Assembly: GCA_022769285.1 (NCBI GenBank)
Contig: JALEKD010000006.1
Span: forward strand, 1-55,360
DNA length: 55,360 nt
Direction: 5' to 3'
Source of the DNA: Prevotella sp.
Lineage (GTDB): Bacteria > Bacteroidota > Bacteroidia > Bacteroidales > Bacteroidaceae
Shown: positions 1 to 9,501 of the stretch, one piece after another
Layout of the letters: every line of letters starts with the position of its first letter
Numbering within the stretch: the first letter of the stretch is position 1
The notes under the pieces: model-generated
Databases searched by the model: none
The model's input: only the letters and a program-made list of their open reading frames with translations
Told to the model about the DNA's origin: nothing
Program-made: the position numbers and the translations under genes

Positions 1-138
1 ATTGTTGCAAGACTCGGAGCATGGTCAGGCTACAGCAGCCAATCACGTCCAGGATATACAACTTTCAAAACAGGACTTGACAATTTCTTCTGCAAATGTG
101 AGATGTTGAGAATTGTCAAAGATGTGTATAAAGGGTAG
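1..138 (+). mobile_element. IS4-type transposase, C-terminal end (partial)
   Basis: The window opens in an open frame that runs 45 codons to a TAG at 136-138. The encoded peptide contains ARLGAWSGYSSQSRPG and ends KDVYKG. The pattern (A-R-L-G-x-W-x-G-Y-x-S-Q-x-x-P-G) is the typical end of IS4-superfamily DDE transposases. This domain would carry the last part of the RNase H-like fold; the catalytic DDE residues lie upstream, outside the window. The right end of the element should fall in 139-247, but no terminal repeat can be recognised without the left end. The following M16 gene is convergent with it. Family assignment rests on a short motif. Confidence 0.65.
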
Positions 139-247
139 GGCGGTGCCCTGGGCTATGTGCTTCTGCCCCTTCGGGGTGTGCTGCTTTGACTTTTGACACC
201 TCCTATGGGCTTCTGTCTCTTCGTTTTGAGGCTTCCTCTTTTTTGTT

Positions 248-3178
248 TTAATATCCGAAAATCTCTTCAGTAGAAATACGCTTGATTGGAGCTATTTTCT
301 CAAGAGCCTTGATGTCGAGGTTCTTCTCATCGCCGAGGATAAGATAGCGGTAAGGCTTGTTGGCCATGGTCTGCTTCTCGAAGTTGACAATGTCTTGCAG
401 CGTGATGTTGGGCAGGGCGTTGTATATTTTCTCGTTCAGATCGTAGTCAATGCCCATGTGGCGGGCCGAGAGATACCTGTTGATGACACTGAAGCGCGTG
501 CTGCGGGCACTGGCCAGTTGTTTGGTGAGTGCCTGCTTGGCCAGATCGAAGGCCTTTTCGCTCTGCGGGATGGTGTCGAGTATCTCGTTGAAGACGCGGA
601 TGCAGTCGGCCATCTTGTCGTTCTGCGAGATGATGTTGGTGACACCATATACAGGATGTCCCTTGTATGGCTCATAGGTGAAGAAGGCGCTGGCGCTGTA
701 GGCCAGGCCACGGGCTTCGCGCAGTTCCTGGAACACCACGGTGTTCATGCCGCCACCGAAGTACTCGTTGAACAGGGCAGACACGGGCACCTCATCAGCG
801 TTCCATGCCTTGTTGTCGTTATGGTACATGGCCATGTAGATATTCTTAGCCTCGTAAGGAGCTATCCACACCTCGTTCTTCGGAGTGGTCTGCTCGGTGT
901 ACTCCTTGTTCTTGAGTGGCTCTTTCAGAGTCTTCGGGGTCTGGTGTACCTTGTCGAAGAGCTTTACCAGATCCTTCACCGAGCGCGGACCGCAGTACAG
1001 GATCTCGTGCTTGTAGGTAGGCAGTGCCTTGATGAGGTCGAGGAGCGTCTGTGGGTCAGTCTTGCGCATCTCGTCGATGCTCATGTCGTTGGTCTGAGGG
1101 TTGTACTCGCCATACTGACCCATGTAGCGCAGGGCGGTGAAGTTGCTGCGCTGGTTTTTCTTGGCGTCGGTGCGGTCTTTCTCATAGAGGCTGGTCAGAT
1201 CGCTGTATGCCTTGGCATCGGCCTTGGCGTTGTGCATGATGTCCTCGACCACGGCGATGGCCTCAGGCAGGGTCTCGTCCAGTCCGGAGATAACCAGGTT
1301 GATATAGGTAGGGCCTGTACTGAAGTTGGTAAAGCAGCCCAGGCGATATAGTTCTTTCTTAATCTGTGCCAGAGTCTTGCTCTGGGTACCTACATAGTCC
1401 AGGTAGTCGGTTGCCACGCCATAGCGGTTGTCGGCACACTCGCCCATCTCCCAGTGCAGAGCCAGGGTGGACAGGCCGCTCTCGGCATCCTGCTTGTAGA
1501 CTACAGGCAGGCCTTTCTTGGTCTTGGTGAAGGTGAGGTCGCGCTTGAAGTTGACAAACCGGGGCTGTATAGGTTCTACCTTAGAGTCTTTAATTTCGCT
1601 TACAAACCGGCTCTGATAGTCGCGGTTGCTGGGAATGGCCGTAATGGCAGGTTTGTCTATCTTCTTCTGGGTCGAGTCGACACCCTGCTGCTTGTACACG
1701 GTGATATAGTTGTTGTCGCCGAGGTAGCGGTTGGCAAAGGCCACGATCTGCTCCTTGGTGATGTGCGATATGCGGTCAAGGCGTGTTACCACGTCGCCCC
1801 ACTTCTGCTCGTTAATGAAAGCGTCGACAAACATGTCGGCGCGCGAAGAGTTGCTCTGCAGGGCGCGATACTGGTCCACCTTATAGTTGTTGATGATAGA
1901 GGGCAGCAGGCTGTCGTCGAACTCGCCACGGCGCAGGCGTGCCACCTGGTCTAACAGCAGCGTCTTGACCTCGTCGAGGGTCTGCCCCTTTTTAGGGAGA
2001 CCTATGAGGATGAAACTGCCGTAGTCGTGCAGGCCCTGGTAGCCACTGCCGGCGGCCTGTATCTTCATAGGCTGGGTGAGGTTGAGGTCTATCAGACCGG
2101 CCTTGCCGTTGTACAGAAACTCGCTGAGCAGGTTGAGGGTGTCGGCGGCCAGTGAGTTGGCCTGCGGTACGCGCCATGCCATGGTGACCATGGCGGCCTC
2201 CTGGCCCACCACGCTGGTGTCGCGGGGCTCGGTGATAGGCTTGAGCGGCGCATATTCGGGCCGGGTAAGGTTAGAACTGGCCTTCCAGTCGCCAAAGTAT
2301 TGGTCTATGGTGGCTATGACCTTATCGGGATCCATATCGCCGGCCATGCAGATGGCTACGTTGTTGGGCACATAGTAGCGGTTAAAGTAATTCTTGATGT
2401 TAACGATAGATGGGTTCTTCAGGTGCTCCTGGGTACCGATAGTGGTCTGTGTTCCGTATGGGTGGGTGGGGTAGAGCAGCTTGTTGACGGCAGCCCACAT
2501 CTTGCGGTTGTCCTGGGCCAGACCTATGTTGTACTCTTCGTACACGGCCTCAAGCTCGGTGTGGAAACCACGTATCACCATGTGCTTGAAACGGTCTGAC
2601 TGGATGCGTGCCCAGTTAGTCACCTCGTTAGAGGGTATGTCCTCGGTGTAGCAGGTCACGTCGTTGCTGGTATAGGCATTGGTGCCCTCGGCGCCGATAG
2701 AGGCCATGAGCTTGTCGTACTCGTTGGGGATGTTGTAGCGGGCTGCCAGCTGCGACACCGAGTCTATCTCGTGGTATGCTTGCTTACGCTGGGCGGGGTC
2801 TGTCAGACGGCGATACTTCTCGTAGCGCTGCTCGATGTCGTCCAGGTAGGGCTTTTCCTTGGCATAGTCGGTAGTGCCAAACTGCTGGGTGCCCTTGAAC
2901 ATAAGGTGCTCGAGGTAGTGGGCCAGACCGGTGGTCTCGGCCGGATCGTTGCGCGAGCCGGTGCGCACGGCGATGTAGGTCTGGATGCGCGGTTTCTCCT
3001 TATTCACACTTAGATACACTTTCAGGCCATTGTCGAGGGTGTAGATGCGGGTCTGCATGGGATCGCCCTTGATGTACTGATACTTGTACTCCTTGGCCAG
3101 CGACGGCATTGCCACGGCCAGCAGAGCCAAGCCTGTGGCCAAGCCTCGGCTCAGCCTCTGTAAGATGGTTGTTCTCAT
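248..3178 (-). CDS. Secreted M16 family zinc metallopeptidase (fused two-half pitrilysin type)
   Basis: A 976-residue protein with an N-terminal signal peptide (hydrophobic core about residues 14-26, cleavage near PSLA-KE). The M16 zinc motif HxxEH is intact as HYLEH at residues 87-91, and the downstream glutamate is in the ELEAVYEE segment typical of the family. The length fits a single-chain enzyme with an active N-terminal half and an inactive C-terminal half, which contains the conserved ELREARGLAYS segment. Members cut peptides and small proteins, probably in the periplasm or at the cell surface here. A paralogue lies at 23685-26564. It stands alone, with no convincing promoter box in the 180 bases upstream. 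The start ATG is followed directly by the signal peptide, which supports it. Confidence 0.93.
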   Translation of the reverse strand: MRTTILQRLSRGLATGLALLAVAMPSLAKEYKYQYIKGDPMQTRIYTLDNGLKVYLSVNKEKPRIQTYIAVRTGSRNDPAETTGLAHYLEHLMFKGTQQFGTTDYAKEKPYLDDIEQRYEKYRRLTDPAQRKQAYHEIDSVSQLAARYNIPNEYDKLMASIGAEGTNAYTSNDVTCYTEDIPSNEVTNWARIQSDRFKHMVIRGFHTELEAVYEEYNIGLAQDNRKMWAAVNKLLYPTHPYGTQTTIGTQEHLKNPSIVNIKNYFNRYYVPNNVAICMAGDMDPDKVIATIDQYFGDWKASSNLTRPEYAPLKPITEPRDTSVVGQEAAMVTMAWRVPQANSLAADTLNLLSEFLYNGKAGLIDLNLTQPMKIQAAGSGYQGLHDYGSFILIGLPKKGQTLDEVKTLLLDQVARLRRGEFDDSLLPSIINNYKVDQYRALQSNSSRADMFVDAFINEQKWGDVVTRLDRISHITKEQIVAFANRYLGDNNYITVYKQQGVDSTQKKIDKPAITAIPSNRDYQSRFVSEIKDSKVEPIQPRFVNFKRDLTFTKTKKGLPVVYKQDAESGLSTLALHWEMGECADNRYGVATDYLDYVGTQSKTLAQIKKELYRLGCFTNFSTGPTYINLVISGLDETLPEAIAVVEDIMHNAKADAKAYSDLTSLYEKDRTDAKKNQRSNFTALRYMGQYGEYNPQTNDMSIDEMRKTDPQTLLDLIKALPTYKHEILYCGPRSVKDLVKLFDKVHQTPKTLKEPLKNKEYTEQTTPKNEVWIAPYEAKNIYMAMYHNDNKAWNADEVPVSALFNEYFGGGMNTVVFQELREARGLAYSASAFFTYEPYKGHPVYGVTNIISQNDKMADCIRVFNEILDTIPQSEKAFDLAKQALTKQLASARSTRFSVINRYLSARHMGIDYDLNEKIYNALPNITLQDIVNFEKQTMANKPYRYLILGDEKNLDIKALEKIAPIKRISTEEIFGY

Positions 3179-3333
3179 TGTAGTGTTTATTAGTAATCTA
3201 TTATTTATACCTTATATTATATACGCGATGGCGGCCGTATTATCAATGGCTTTAACATTCTTTACAGATGTCGGCCTTTTTCTCAGCCGCCAGGACGAGC
3301 CTGTTTGCCATGGCCGTCCCGGTTTTTATAGAA

Positions 3334-3357
3334 GGCCCCAGCACACGTGCCGGGGCC
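3334..3357 (-). terminator. Rho-independent terminator of the hflX-DUF4954 operon
   Basis: A GC-rich hairpin (GGCCCC arms around a 12-nt centre that is itself partly self-complementary) lies 3 bases past the DUF4954 stop codon. On the minus strand it is followed by a T-rich stretch containing TATAAAAA. Confidence 0.6.
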
Positions 3358-3360
3358 ATC

Positions 3361-5214
3361 TTAGTTCTCGTAGTCTATCTCGTGGTCGAGCAGTTCGACG
3401 AAGTTGTCGAACACCTCGCGCTCCACGTCACCCATGTGATACTCTTTCTCAGCATCCTTGCGTATCTCGCCTATCCATAGACGACGAGCCTCGATGTAGT
3501 CGGCATGGATGCGGGCTATATCCTCCTCGCCTATGTGGTCCAGATGGTAGTAGTCCAGGATGAGGCGGTAGGTCCAGGCCCACTGGTAGTCGCGGTAGCG
3601 GTCGCCTATCTTGGCAAACTCGGCGATGATGCTCTGCACATCGTCCAGGGTGCCGTCTTTAATCTGATTGCAGAGCCGCTCCTCCTCCGAGGTGGGCAGC
3701 AGCAGACCCGAAAGGTCGCTCCAGTTGCCTTCGCCCACTGTGGTGATGGGGGGCTCTACCGCGCCATAGCGCTTGATGACTCGCTTGAGCACGGCACCTA
3801 TATATATACGCAGGGCGATGTCATAGTACTTGATGCCCTTACGCAGCGAGGCTGCATTGATGACATACTCATGGTAGTTGTAGGTTGATACGTTGTCGCC
3901 CGATGCTGCTCGCAATCGCTCCAGGATGGCCTTGCCCTGGATAATCTCGTTTACAGAGAACGGCGACAGCCAGTCAAAGTTTACGATACTGCGATGGCGG
4001 CTCTGCGGACGGATGTCGCGCTTGGGCCACTTACGGATGTCGCGGTATAGACCCACTGTAGTCAGGTTGCGACCCGGCGAAAGATACATGGTGTCGCCAT
4101 AGGCGATGAGGTAAGAGAAGGGCAGACAGCGGGTGTCAGGGTGGTACATCAGCTTGCCGAAGCAGACAGAGAAAGTACCTATGTTAGCCGGCATAAGGAT
4201 GTAAGCACCGCTGGCTGTCTTGACACCACGCTCCAGGATGCCGTAGTGCATGGGCCCCATCTTGTAAGCATGGTTAGAGAAGTTGGTCGCCGACCCAGCA
4301 TTGTAGAACGAGAACTGGCCTCCGATGAGCAGCGAACTCTTGTGGTGCGATGCGGTGAACGGGCCGCAGAACGCGGCACACGCCTCGCCGTTGCTCATGT
4401 ACGAGTTGGCGAAGAACACACTCTGCGAGGCCGTAAACCCGTTAGAAATCTTGCATGCCTCGCCCACGAAGCAGTCCTGTATCTTGACCGAGTTGAATAC
4501 TGATGAGCCATCGGATATGATAGAGTTCTCGCAGATTACTCCCGTACCTATAAACACAGGCTGGGCTGAGCCCTGGAGTGTACAGTCGCTCAGGCGGGCG
4601 GCTCCGTTAATTTCACACTCATCGGTTACTACTGTGTTGATTATCTCCTTTGTGTTAACAATCTTCACCTTGTTGCCTATGGTACCCCGCTCTACGTCCG
4701 TGCAGTGTATCTCCTCCTTGATGAGCCTGCGCAGCGTGTCGCGCAGCACGTGGTCCGAGTTGTGGTTTACCATGAAGGCGGCAAACTGGCTGTTCAGTTC
4801 CTTGAACATCATCAGATTGCCCTCGCCCACCTCGTTGAGCACCGATATGAGGTTGCCCTCGCCGTAGGTAGCCCCCTCCGTGGTCTCCATGACACACACG
4901 TTGCTTATATAGCAGTCGTCGCCTATGGTATAGTTGTTGATATAGTTGCCTATGTTTTCTATCAGGCAGTTGTTGCCTATGGTTACGTTGCGCAGGGTGG
5001 CATTGCGTATGCCCGAGTGCTTGAAGAACCCCTGGCTCACCTCTACGCTGGTGTCAAAGGTACCCAACTCTATGTCGCCATACATCATTACGTTGTGCAT
5101 GTAGCTCGGGTTGAAGTCCTCGTTTACCTTTACGGCTGTCCAGTCTTCTGCGGTGCAGCCATTGTTTTCCAGAATGTTGATTTCCTGTTCGTTTAATAGT
5201 CGGTTTGTACTCAT
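3361..5214 (-). CDS. DUF4954 family protein (left-handed beta-helix, hexapeptide-repeat type)
   Basis: A 617-residue cytoplasmic protein from the ATG at 5214 (MSTNRLLNEQE). An in-frame upstream ATG at 5313 is rejected because it lies well inside hflX. Residues about 50-330 show repeating I-G-[ND]-x-[CV]-x-I patterns (for example IGNNCLIENIGNYI and IGDDCYISNV), as in left-handed parallel beta-helix proteins related to sugar-phosphate nucleotidylyl- or acyltransferases. This matches Bacteroidota DUF4954, whose function is unknown. The C-terminal third is helical and acidic. It starts 4 bases after the hflX stop, so the two are almost surely co-transcribed. No nucleotidyltransferase motif is visible, so an enzymatic role is not claimed. 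Confidence 0.85.
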   Translation of the reverse strand: MSTNRLLNEQEINILENNGCTAEDWTAVKVNEDFNPSYMHNVMMYGDIELGTFDTSVEVSQGFFKHSGIRNATLRNVTIGNNCLIENIGNYINNYTIGDDCYISNVCVMETTEGATYGEGNLISVLNEVGEGNLMMFKELNSQFAAFMVNHNSDHVLRDTLRRLIKEEIHCTDVERGTIGNKVKIVNTKEIINTVVTDECEINGAARLSDCTLQGSAQPVFIGTGVICENSIISDGSSVFNSVKIQDCFVGEACKISNGFTASQSVFFANSYMSNGEACAAFCGPFTASHHKSSLLIGGQFSFYNAGSATNFSNHAYKMGPMHYGILERGVKTASGAYILMPANIGTFSVCFGKLMYHPDTRCLPFSYLIAYGDTMYLSPGRNLTTVGLYRDIRKWPKRDIRPQSRHRSIVNFDWLSPFSVNEIIQGKAILERLRAASGDNVSTYNYHEYVINAASLRKGIKYYDIALRIYIGAVLKRVIKRYGAVEPPITTVGEGNWSDLSGLLLPTSEEERLCNQIKDGTLDDVQSIIAEFAKIGDRYRDYQWAWTYRLILDYYHLDHIGEEDIARIHADYIEARRLWIGEIRKDAEKEYHMGDVEREVFDNFVELLDHEIDYEN

Positions 5215-5218
5215 TGGA

Positions 5219-6466
5219 TTAATTATTAGTTGGGTAAAGAAAATCGTTGTATGGGTATTTCTGCACGTGCAGCTCGCGCACCTTACGGTAGAGCCATTCG
5301 CGGAAATCGTCAATGTTCTGCCGCTCGCGGGCCGATATGAACAGACAGTTGTCGCTCATGCGTGCCATCCACGTGTGGCGCAGCTCGTCCAGGGTGATAT
5401 TCTCGCGGGTCGGGGGAGTCAGGTCGTCTTCCTCCTTGGTTACCCAGTGGTAGTTGTCTATCTTGTTGAACACCACCATCATGGGCTTGTCGGCGGCCCC
5501 TAACTCCTTGAGCGTCTGGTTGACCACCGCTATCTGCTCCTCGAAGTCGGGGTGCGATATGTCTACCACGTGTACCAGTAGGTCGGCCTCGCGCACCTCG
5601 TCCAGGGTCGACTTGAACGAGTCTACCAGGTCCGTGGGCAACTTGCGGATAAATCCCACCGTGTCGGCCAACAGGAAGGGCAGGTTATCTATAACCACCT
5701 TGCGTACCGTGGTGTCGAGTGTGGCGAAGAGCTTGTTTTCGGCGAACACCTCGCTCTTTGCCAGCAGGTTCATGATTGTCGACTTGCCCACATTGGTATA
5801 CCCCACCAGGGCCACGCGTACCATGCGGCCGCGGTTCTTGCGCTGCGTGCTCTTTTGTCGGTCTATCTCTACCAGCCGTTGTTTTAGTAGTGTTATTCGT
5901 TGTAGGATGATACGGCGGTCCATCTCAAGCTGGGTTTCACCGGGGCCACGCAGACCCACGCTGCCCTTGCCGCCACCCGAGCCAGAGCCACCGCCCTGGC
6001 GCTCCAGGTGTGTCCACAGACGCTGCAGACGGGGCAACATGTAGCGATACTGGGCCAGTTCTACCTGGGTCTTGGCATTGGCTGTCTGGGCGCGCATCGC
6101 GAAGATGTCCAGGATAAGACTTGTACGGTCCAGTATCTTCACCTTGAGTTCATTCTCTATGTTGCGTATCTGTTTGGCCGACAGTTCATCATCAAAAATG
6201 ACCATTCCTACCTCCCTGTCCTGGTCTTCCTCGTCGGCTATGTACTGTTTAATCTCCTCCAGTTTGCCTTTGCCTACGTAGGTCACCGTGTTGGGGCCGT
6301 TCACTTTCTGCGTGAAGCGCTTAATGGTTACCGCCCCAGCCGTGTCGGCCAGAAATTCCAGCTCGTCTAAGTATTCTTTGGTTTTTTCTTCGTCCTGTTC
6401 TTTGGTTATTAAGCCTACTAGTACGGCTGTCTCGGCTTTAGCTTCTGAAATTACAAACTCTTTCAT
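5219..6466 (-). CDS. hflX: Ribosome-associated GTPase HflX
   Basis: A 415-residue GTPase. The N-terminal HflX domain (residues 1-200) includes the glycine-rich linker about 158-171 and the family signature GLRGPGETQLE. The G domain has G1 GYTNVGKS at 222-229, G3 DTVGF and G4 NKID. HflX binds the large ribosomal subunit and splits stalled 70S ribosomes, notably under heat stress. The start at 6466 follows a clear promoter (6488-6518) by about 20 bases and gives a normal family length. The gene is the first of a two-gene operon with the DUF4954 protein. Confidence 0.96.
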   Translation of the reverse strand: MKEFVISEAKAETAVLVGLITKEQDEEKTKEYLDELEFLADTAGAVTIKRFTQKVNGPNTVTYVGKGKLEEIKQYIADEEDQDREVGMVIFDDELSAKQIRNIENELKVKILDRTSLILDIFAMRAQTANAKTQVELAQYRYMLPRLQRLWTHLERQGGGSGSGGGKGSVGLRGPGETQLEMDRRIILQRITLLKQRLVEIDRQKSTQRKNRGRMVRVALVGYTNVGKSTIMNLLAKSEVFAENKLFATLDTTVRKVVIDNLPFLLADTVGFIRKLPTDLVDSFKSTLDEVREADLLVHVVDISHPDFEEQIAVVNQTLKELGAADKPMMVVFNKIDNYHWVTKEEDDLTPPTRENITLDELRHTWMARMSDNCLFISARERQNIDDFREWLYRKVRELHVQKYPYNDFLYPTNN

Positions 6467-6487
6467 CTATTATATATAATATGTGGA

Positions 6488-6518
6488 CAAAGTTAGTGAA
6501 AACGGCAGAGAATACAAA
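6488..6518 (-). promoter_or_regulatory. Bacteroidota promoter for hflX-DUF4954
   Basis: On the minus strand TTTG (6515-6518), 19 nt, then TAACTTTG (6488-6495). This is an exact match to the -33/-7 consensus. It gives a short leader before the hflX ATG at 6466. Confidence 0.8.
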
Positions 6519-6533
6519 GAGAATTGTTGGATT

Positions 6534-8543
6534 TTATTGTCGTGGCTCCGGTACGGCCCCCTGTCGGTCTATTTTTAGTTCGAAGGGCGTAGCGGGCAGC
6601 CCGGCACTGTTGTACAGGTTGGCGTCGTCAGGATTGTCGGCCCAGGCATAGCGTACCTTTGCTGGAACCATGCCCCGGGGCGTGTGGAGACGCACCTGGC
6701 TGAGGCCCACCACCTCGGCCTGTGCCCACTGATAGTGGCCGTCAGTGCCGGCCATGGCAAAGGCATTGACGTAGCCGTAGCGGTTGTGGGCCTTGAGGCC
6801 ACGGGCCACATGGTCGAAGGTCACTATCACGTTGCCAGCGGCATCGGTATGCGCCTCAACGGGCTGCGGACTGTCACTGTACACCTCGGTCTGCCCATAG
6901 TCATTCTGTAGCGCCATAAGGGCCAGTCGGTGAGCCACCGTCTGCTTGTCGTGTGGATGAATGTCATTGGCGTCGCCCACATCGATGATGACGGCCTGGC
7001 CCGTATGGGGTAGTGCGAGTGCCGCGTTCTGCGCGGCGCGCAGGGTGGCCCAGTCGCTCTCGGTGGGCGTGGCGGCGGCGTTCTTGTAGTTGGCCAACTG
7101 AACCCAGTAGAAGGGCATGTCGGCCTGCCGCCACTGTTGCCGCCAGTCGGTTATCATGTTCTGGAACAGCGGCGCGTATGCCTGGGCGCGGTCGGTGTTG
7201 TTTTCGCCCTGATACCACAGCGTTCCCTTGACGCGGTAGCGGCAGATGGGGGCCACCATAGCATTGAATATGCGCGAGGGATACCTGTTGGGACTCTCTG
7301 GCACGTACCCCATCATGTCCTTGACCACTGCTATGCGGTATTTCCACGGATTGTCGAGTATGGATAGCTGCTGGTCGCCCACCTGTAGGTAGTACAGGTG
7401 CTTGGGGCCATAGCAACCACCGTTGCCGTGGTCGTCTACTATCCGGATAGTCAGTTCGTTTAACCCCGCTTTCAGTAGTCCGGCGGGTATGGTGTAGCGG
7501 CGTATGGTGGTGTAGCCCTTGGTGTTGCCTATGCGGTGGCCGTTCACCCAGGTCACGTCGTCATCGTCTATCATGCCCAGCGAGATAACGGCCTCCCGCC
7601 CCGCCATCGCCTCGGGTACGTTGAACTGAGTGGTGGTCCATACCACACCGTCTATCTTGGCCAGCGAGTCTACGGTCCACACCCCGGGTACGGGCAGCGG
7701 TGCCCAGTGGCTCTTGTCCCAGGTGGGAGCGTACCATCCCTCGGCCTTGCCCCGCTCTGTGGCCACCGCTTTGGCAAACAGCGCCTCGACCTTTCTTCCT
7801 AACGCCTCGTTGGCTGTAATGTCCGATGTGCTCAGCTCTTTCATCAGTTGGCTGTATTGCGGTAGCCGGTTCATGGCCCCTAAGCTCATCCACGCCTCTA
7901 TGTCGGTGCCGCCCCAGGTGGTCTTTACGATGCCCACGGGGCAGCCCAACTTACTGGCCACTTCTTTGGCGAAGAGATAGGCCACGGCCGAGAAACTGCC
8001 GGCCGACTGGGGTGACGCTACCGTCCAGTGTCCCTTCAGGTCGTCATTGGGCGTGCGGCTCAGCGCGTGGCCCACCTCAAACTCTCTTATCTGCGTGTTG
8101 GTGGCCGCCGCTATCTCCTCGTCGGCCCGGTTGGCACTGCTCAGCCGGAACTCCATGTTAGACTGTCCGCTGGCCACCCATACCTCGCCCACGAGGATGT
8201 CGGTTACCCGGATGGCTTCCTTGCCAGCGGCCACCGTCATGGTGTAGGGCCCGCCGTAGGTCATGGGCGGCAGGGCTACCTGCCAGGCACCCTTGCGGTT
8301 GGCCTGGGTGTCCATGCGGTGGGTTCCTATGGTTACCGTTACCTTTTGGCCTTTGCTGGCCCAGCCCCAGATGTTGGCCGGTTGGCCTGCCTGTAACACC
8401 ATGTGGTCGGCTATGATAGCCGGAAGTCTCAGCTGGCCCATCAGGCAGGTGGCGGTCAGCATCAACATCAGTGTGAGTAGTGCGCGTTGTTGTTTCAAGA
8501 TAGTTCTGAATGGTGGTGGAGGCCGTAGAATGTCCTCTACCAT
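6534..8543 (-). CDS. Sialate O-acetylesterase family protein (SGNH hydrolase), secreted
   Basis: A protein of up to 669 residues. The SGNH block I motif is VASGQSNMEF and the catalytic Asp/His block is DANDIHPHDK, with a beta-sandwich insertion between them; this is the domain order of bacterial 9-O-acetyl sialate esterases. The enzyme removes acetyl groups from sialic acids (or similar acetylated sugars), exposing them to sialidases. An ATG at 8543 gives an awkward N-terminus (PPPP before the signal peptide). A TTG at 8498 would give MKQQRALLTLMLMLTATCLMG, a classical signal peptide, and 654 residues; this may be the true start. Upstream lies an array of 64-bp repeats whose promoter-like boxes face this gene. 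Confidence 0.88.
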   Translation of the reverse strand: MVEDILRPPPPFRTILKQQRALLTLMLMLTATCLMGQLRLPAIIADHMVLQAGQPANIWGWASKGQKVTVTIGTHRMDTQANRKGAWQVALPPMTYGGPYTMTVAAGKEAIRVTDILVGEVWVASGQSNMEFRLSSANRADEEIAAATNTQIREFEVGHALSRTPNDDLKGHWTVASPQSAGSFSAVAYLFAKEVASKLGCPVGIVKTTWGGTDIEAWMSLGAMNRLPQYSQLMKELSTSDITANEALGRKVEALFAKAVATERGKAEGWYAPTWDKSHWAPLPVPGVWTVDSLAKIDGVVWTTTQFNVPEAMAGREAVISLGMIDDDDVTWVNGHRIGNTKGYTTIRRYTIPAGLLKAGLNELTIRIVDDHGNGGCYGPKHLYYLQVGDQQLSILDNPWKYRIAVVKDMMGYVPESPNRYPSRIFNAMVAPICRYRVKGTLWYQGENNTDRAQAYAPLFQNMITDWRQQWRQADMPFYWVQLANYKNAAATPTESDWATLRAAQNAALALPHTGQAVIIDVGDANDIHPHDKQTVAHRLALMALQNDYGQTEVYSDSPQPVEAHTDAAGNVIVTFDHVARGLKAHNRYGYVNAFAMAGTDGHYQWAQAEVVGLSQVRLHTPRGMVPAKVRYAWADNPDDANLYNSAGLPATPFELKIDRQGAVPEPRQ

Positions 8544-8590
8544 GGGTTAGCGATATGGATAATGTCAGGCGAGTACTCATGCAGATGCTC

Positions 8591-8811
8591 GAGATGCCGC
8601 CTGTTTTTGCAAAGATAGTGCAAATCGAGCGCAATGAAGCTTGCTTCAATTGCTGAGATGCCGCCTATCTTCTGCAAAGATAGTGCAAACCGAGCGCCAT
8701 GAGCTTGCTCTGATGGCCGAGGTGCCGCCTATCTTCTGCAAAGATAGTGCAAATCGAGCGCCATGAGCTTGCTCTGATGGCCGAGGTGCCGTCTATCTTC
8801 TGCAAAGATAG
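8591..8811 (-). repeat. Tandem 64-bp repeat, 3 full copies plus a partial fourth, with promoter-like boxes
   Basis: Units begin at 8591, 8655, 8719 and 8783, an exact 64-base period. Each starts GAGRTGCCGYCT and contains GCAAAGATAGTGCAAAYCGAGCGC. Read on the minus strand each unit carries TTGCACTATCTTTGC, which includes the Bacteroidota -7 box TAnnTTTG and points to the sialate esterase gene at 8543. No good -33 TTTG is present at the usual spacing. The partial fourth unit diverges after the box. Related units occur at 15566-15633 and 31616-31823. Confidence 0.85.
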
Positions 8812-9501
8812 CGAAAAGCAGGCACAGGACAAAGAAAAAATCGCGTTTTTTGCTGGCTGTGGGAGCCGAGAGGGCCGCCATGGGTGCCCTGATGGCCTGC
8901 TTACAGATTGTAACCATGGCGGGACGAGTTTTGCATAAATATACACTACCAGAGGGCATAACTGCATATTTATACACGATGGCGGCCCGTCGGGCCGTGA
9001 TGTTTTGCTATTTTGGTGACCGTTTATGGCCTTTTTGGGGGCGATTTTGGGCTTTCGGGCCGTTCTTTTCACCTCCGCCTGGATGCCTTTTGGGGCTTTC
9101 TGAGCCTGTATGGGCACTTTTGGCCGCTATTTTGGTCACTTCTGATGGCCCTCTTTTTCATACTCCGAACCATCTTTGCGGAGCTGAAGACGGTCGTTGG
9201 CATCGCCGCGACCATCGTTAGCTCGCTAATGACCATTCCAGTCGCCGCGAAAGTCACCGCTACGCGCGTTGAGAATGGTCGAAAAATGCGTGGTACAGGT
9301 CGCCACATCGCAAAACGCCACGTAGAGCGGTGCTAAACGGTATAAATATACAGTGACAGACAGTAACTAACAAGTGTTAAACGCCCCCGGCCATCCCGCG
9401 GATGGTCAAAAAAAGAGCCGCAGGCAGTCGCGGTTTCTCAGAGATTATGATTACTTTTGTACCCATCACCCCCTGAAAGGATAAAAACCTAAACAATAGA
9501 T
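8812..9501. other. Non-coding gap with hairpins and paired AT-rich motifs
   Basis: No supportable gene. Two AT-rich motifs, GCATAAATATACAC (8933-8946) and GCATATTTATACAC (8963-8976), lie close together, and a third related one, TATAAATATACAG, is at 9341-9353. Between 9195 and 9290 there are repeated GACCAT/GAATGGTC elements that can pair (for example GACCATTC with GAATGGTC). A hairpin GGCCATCC/GGATGGTC at 9389-9407 is followed by seven A residues. Open frames here have no family resemblance and part of them is repeat sequence. Confidence 0.4.
9452..9459 (+). promoter_or_regulatory. -7 box upstream of the CotH-like gene
   Basis: TACTTTTG matches TAnnTTTG and ends 42 bases before the ATG at 9502. 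No clear TTTG is seen 19-21 bases upstream, so this is a partial match. Confidence 0.45.

Noticed and set aside
395..1351. Long plus-strand open frame (318 codons) opposite the M16 gene
   Set aside because: It is a shadow of a clearly coding minus-strand gene; its product is valine- and leucine-rich with no domain signature, a common effect of GC-rich codon use.
8591..8811. CRISPR array
   Set aside because: Units are contiguous 64-bp tandem copies with no unique spacers and no cas genes nearby.
8665..9117. 150-codon minus-strand frame with repeated peptide segments
   Set aside because: The repetition is the 64-bp DNA repeat read in different frames; 64 is not a multiple of 3, so it is not a protein repeat.
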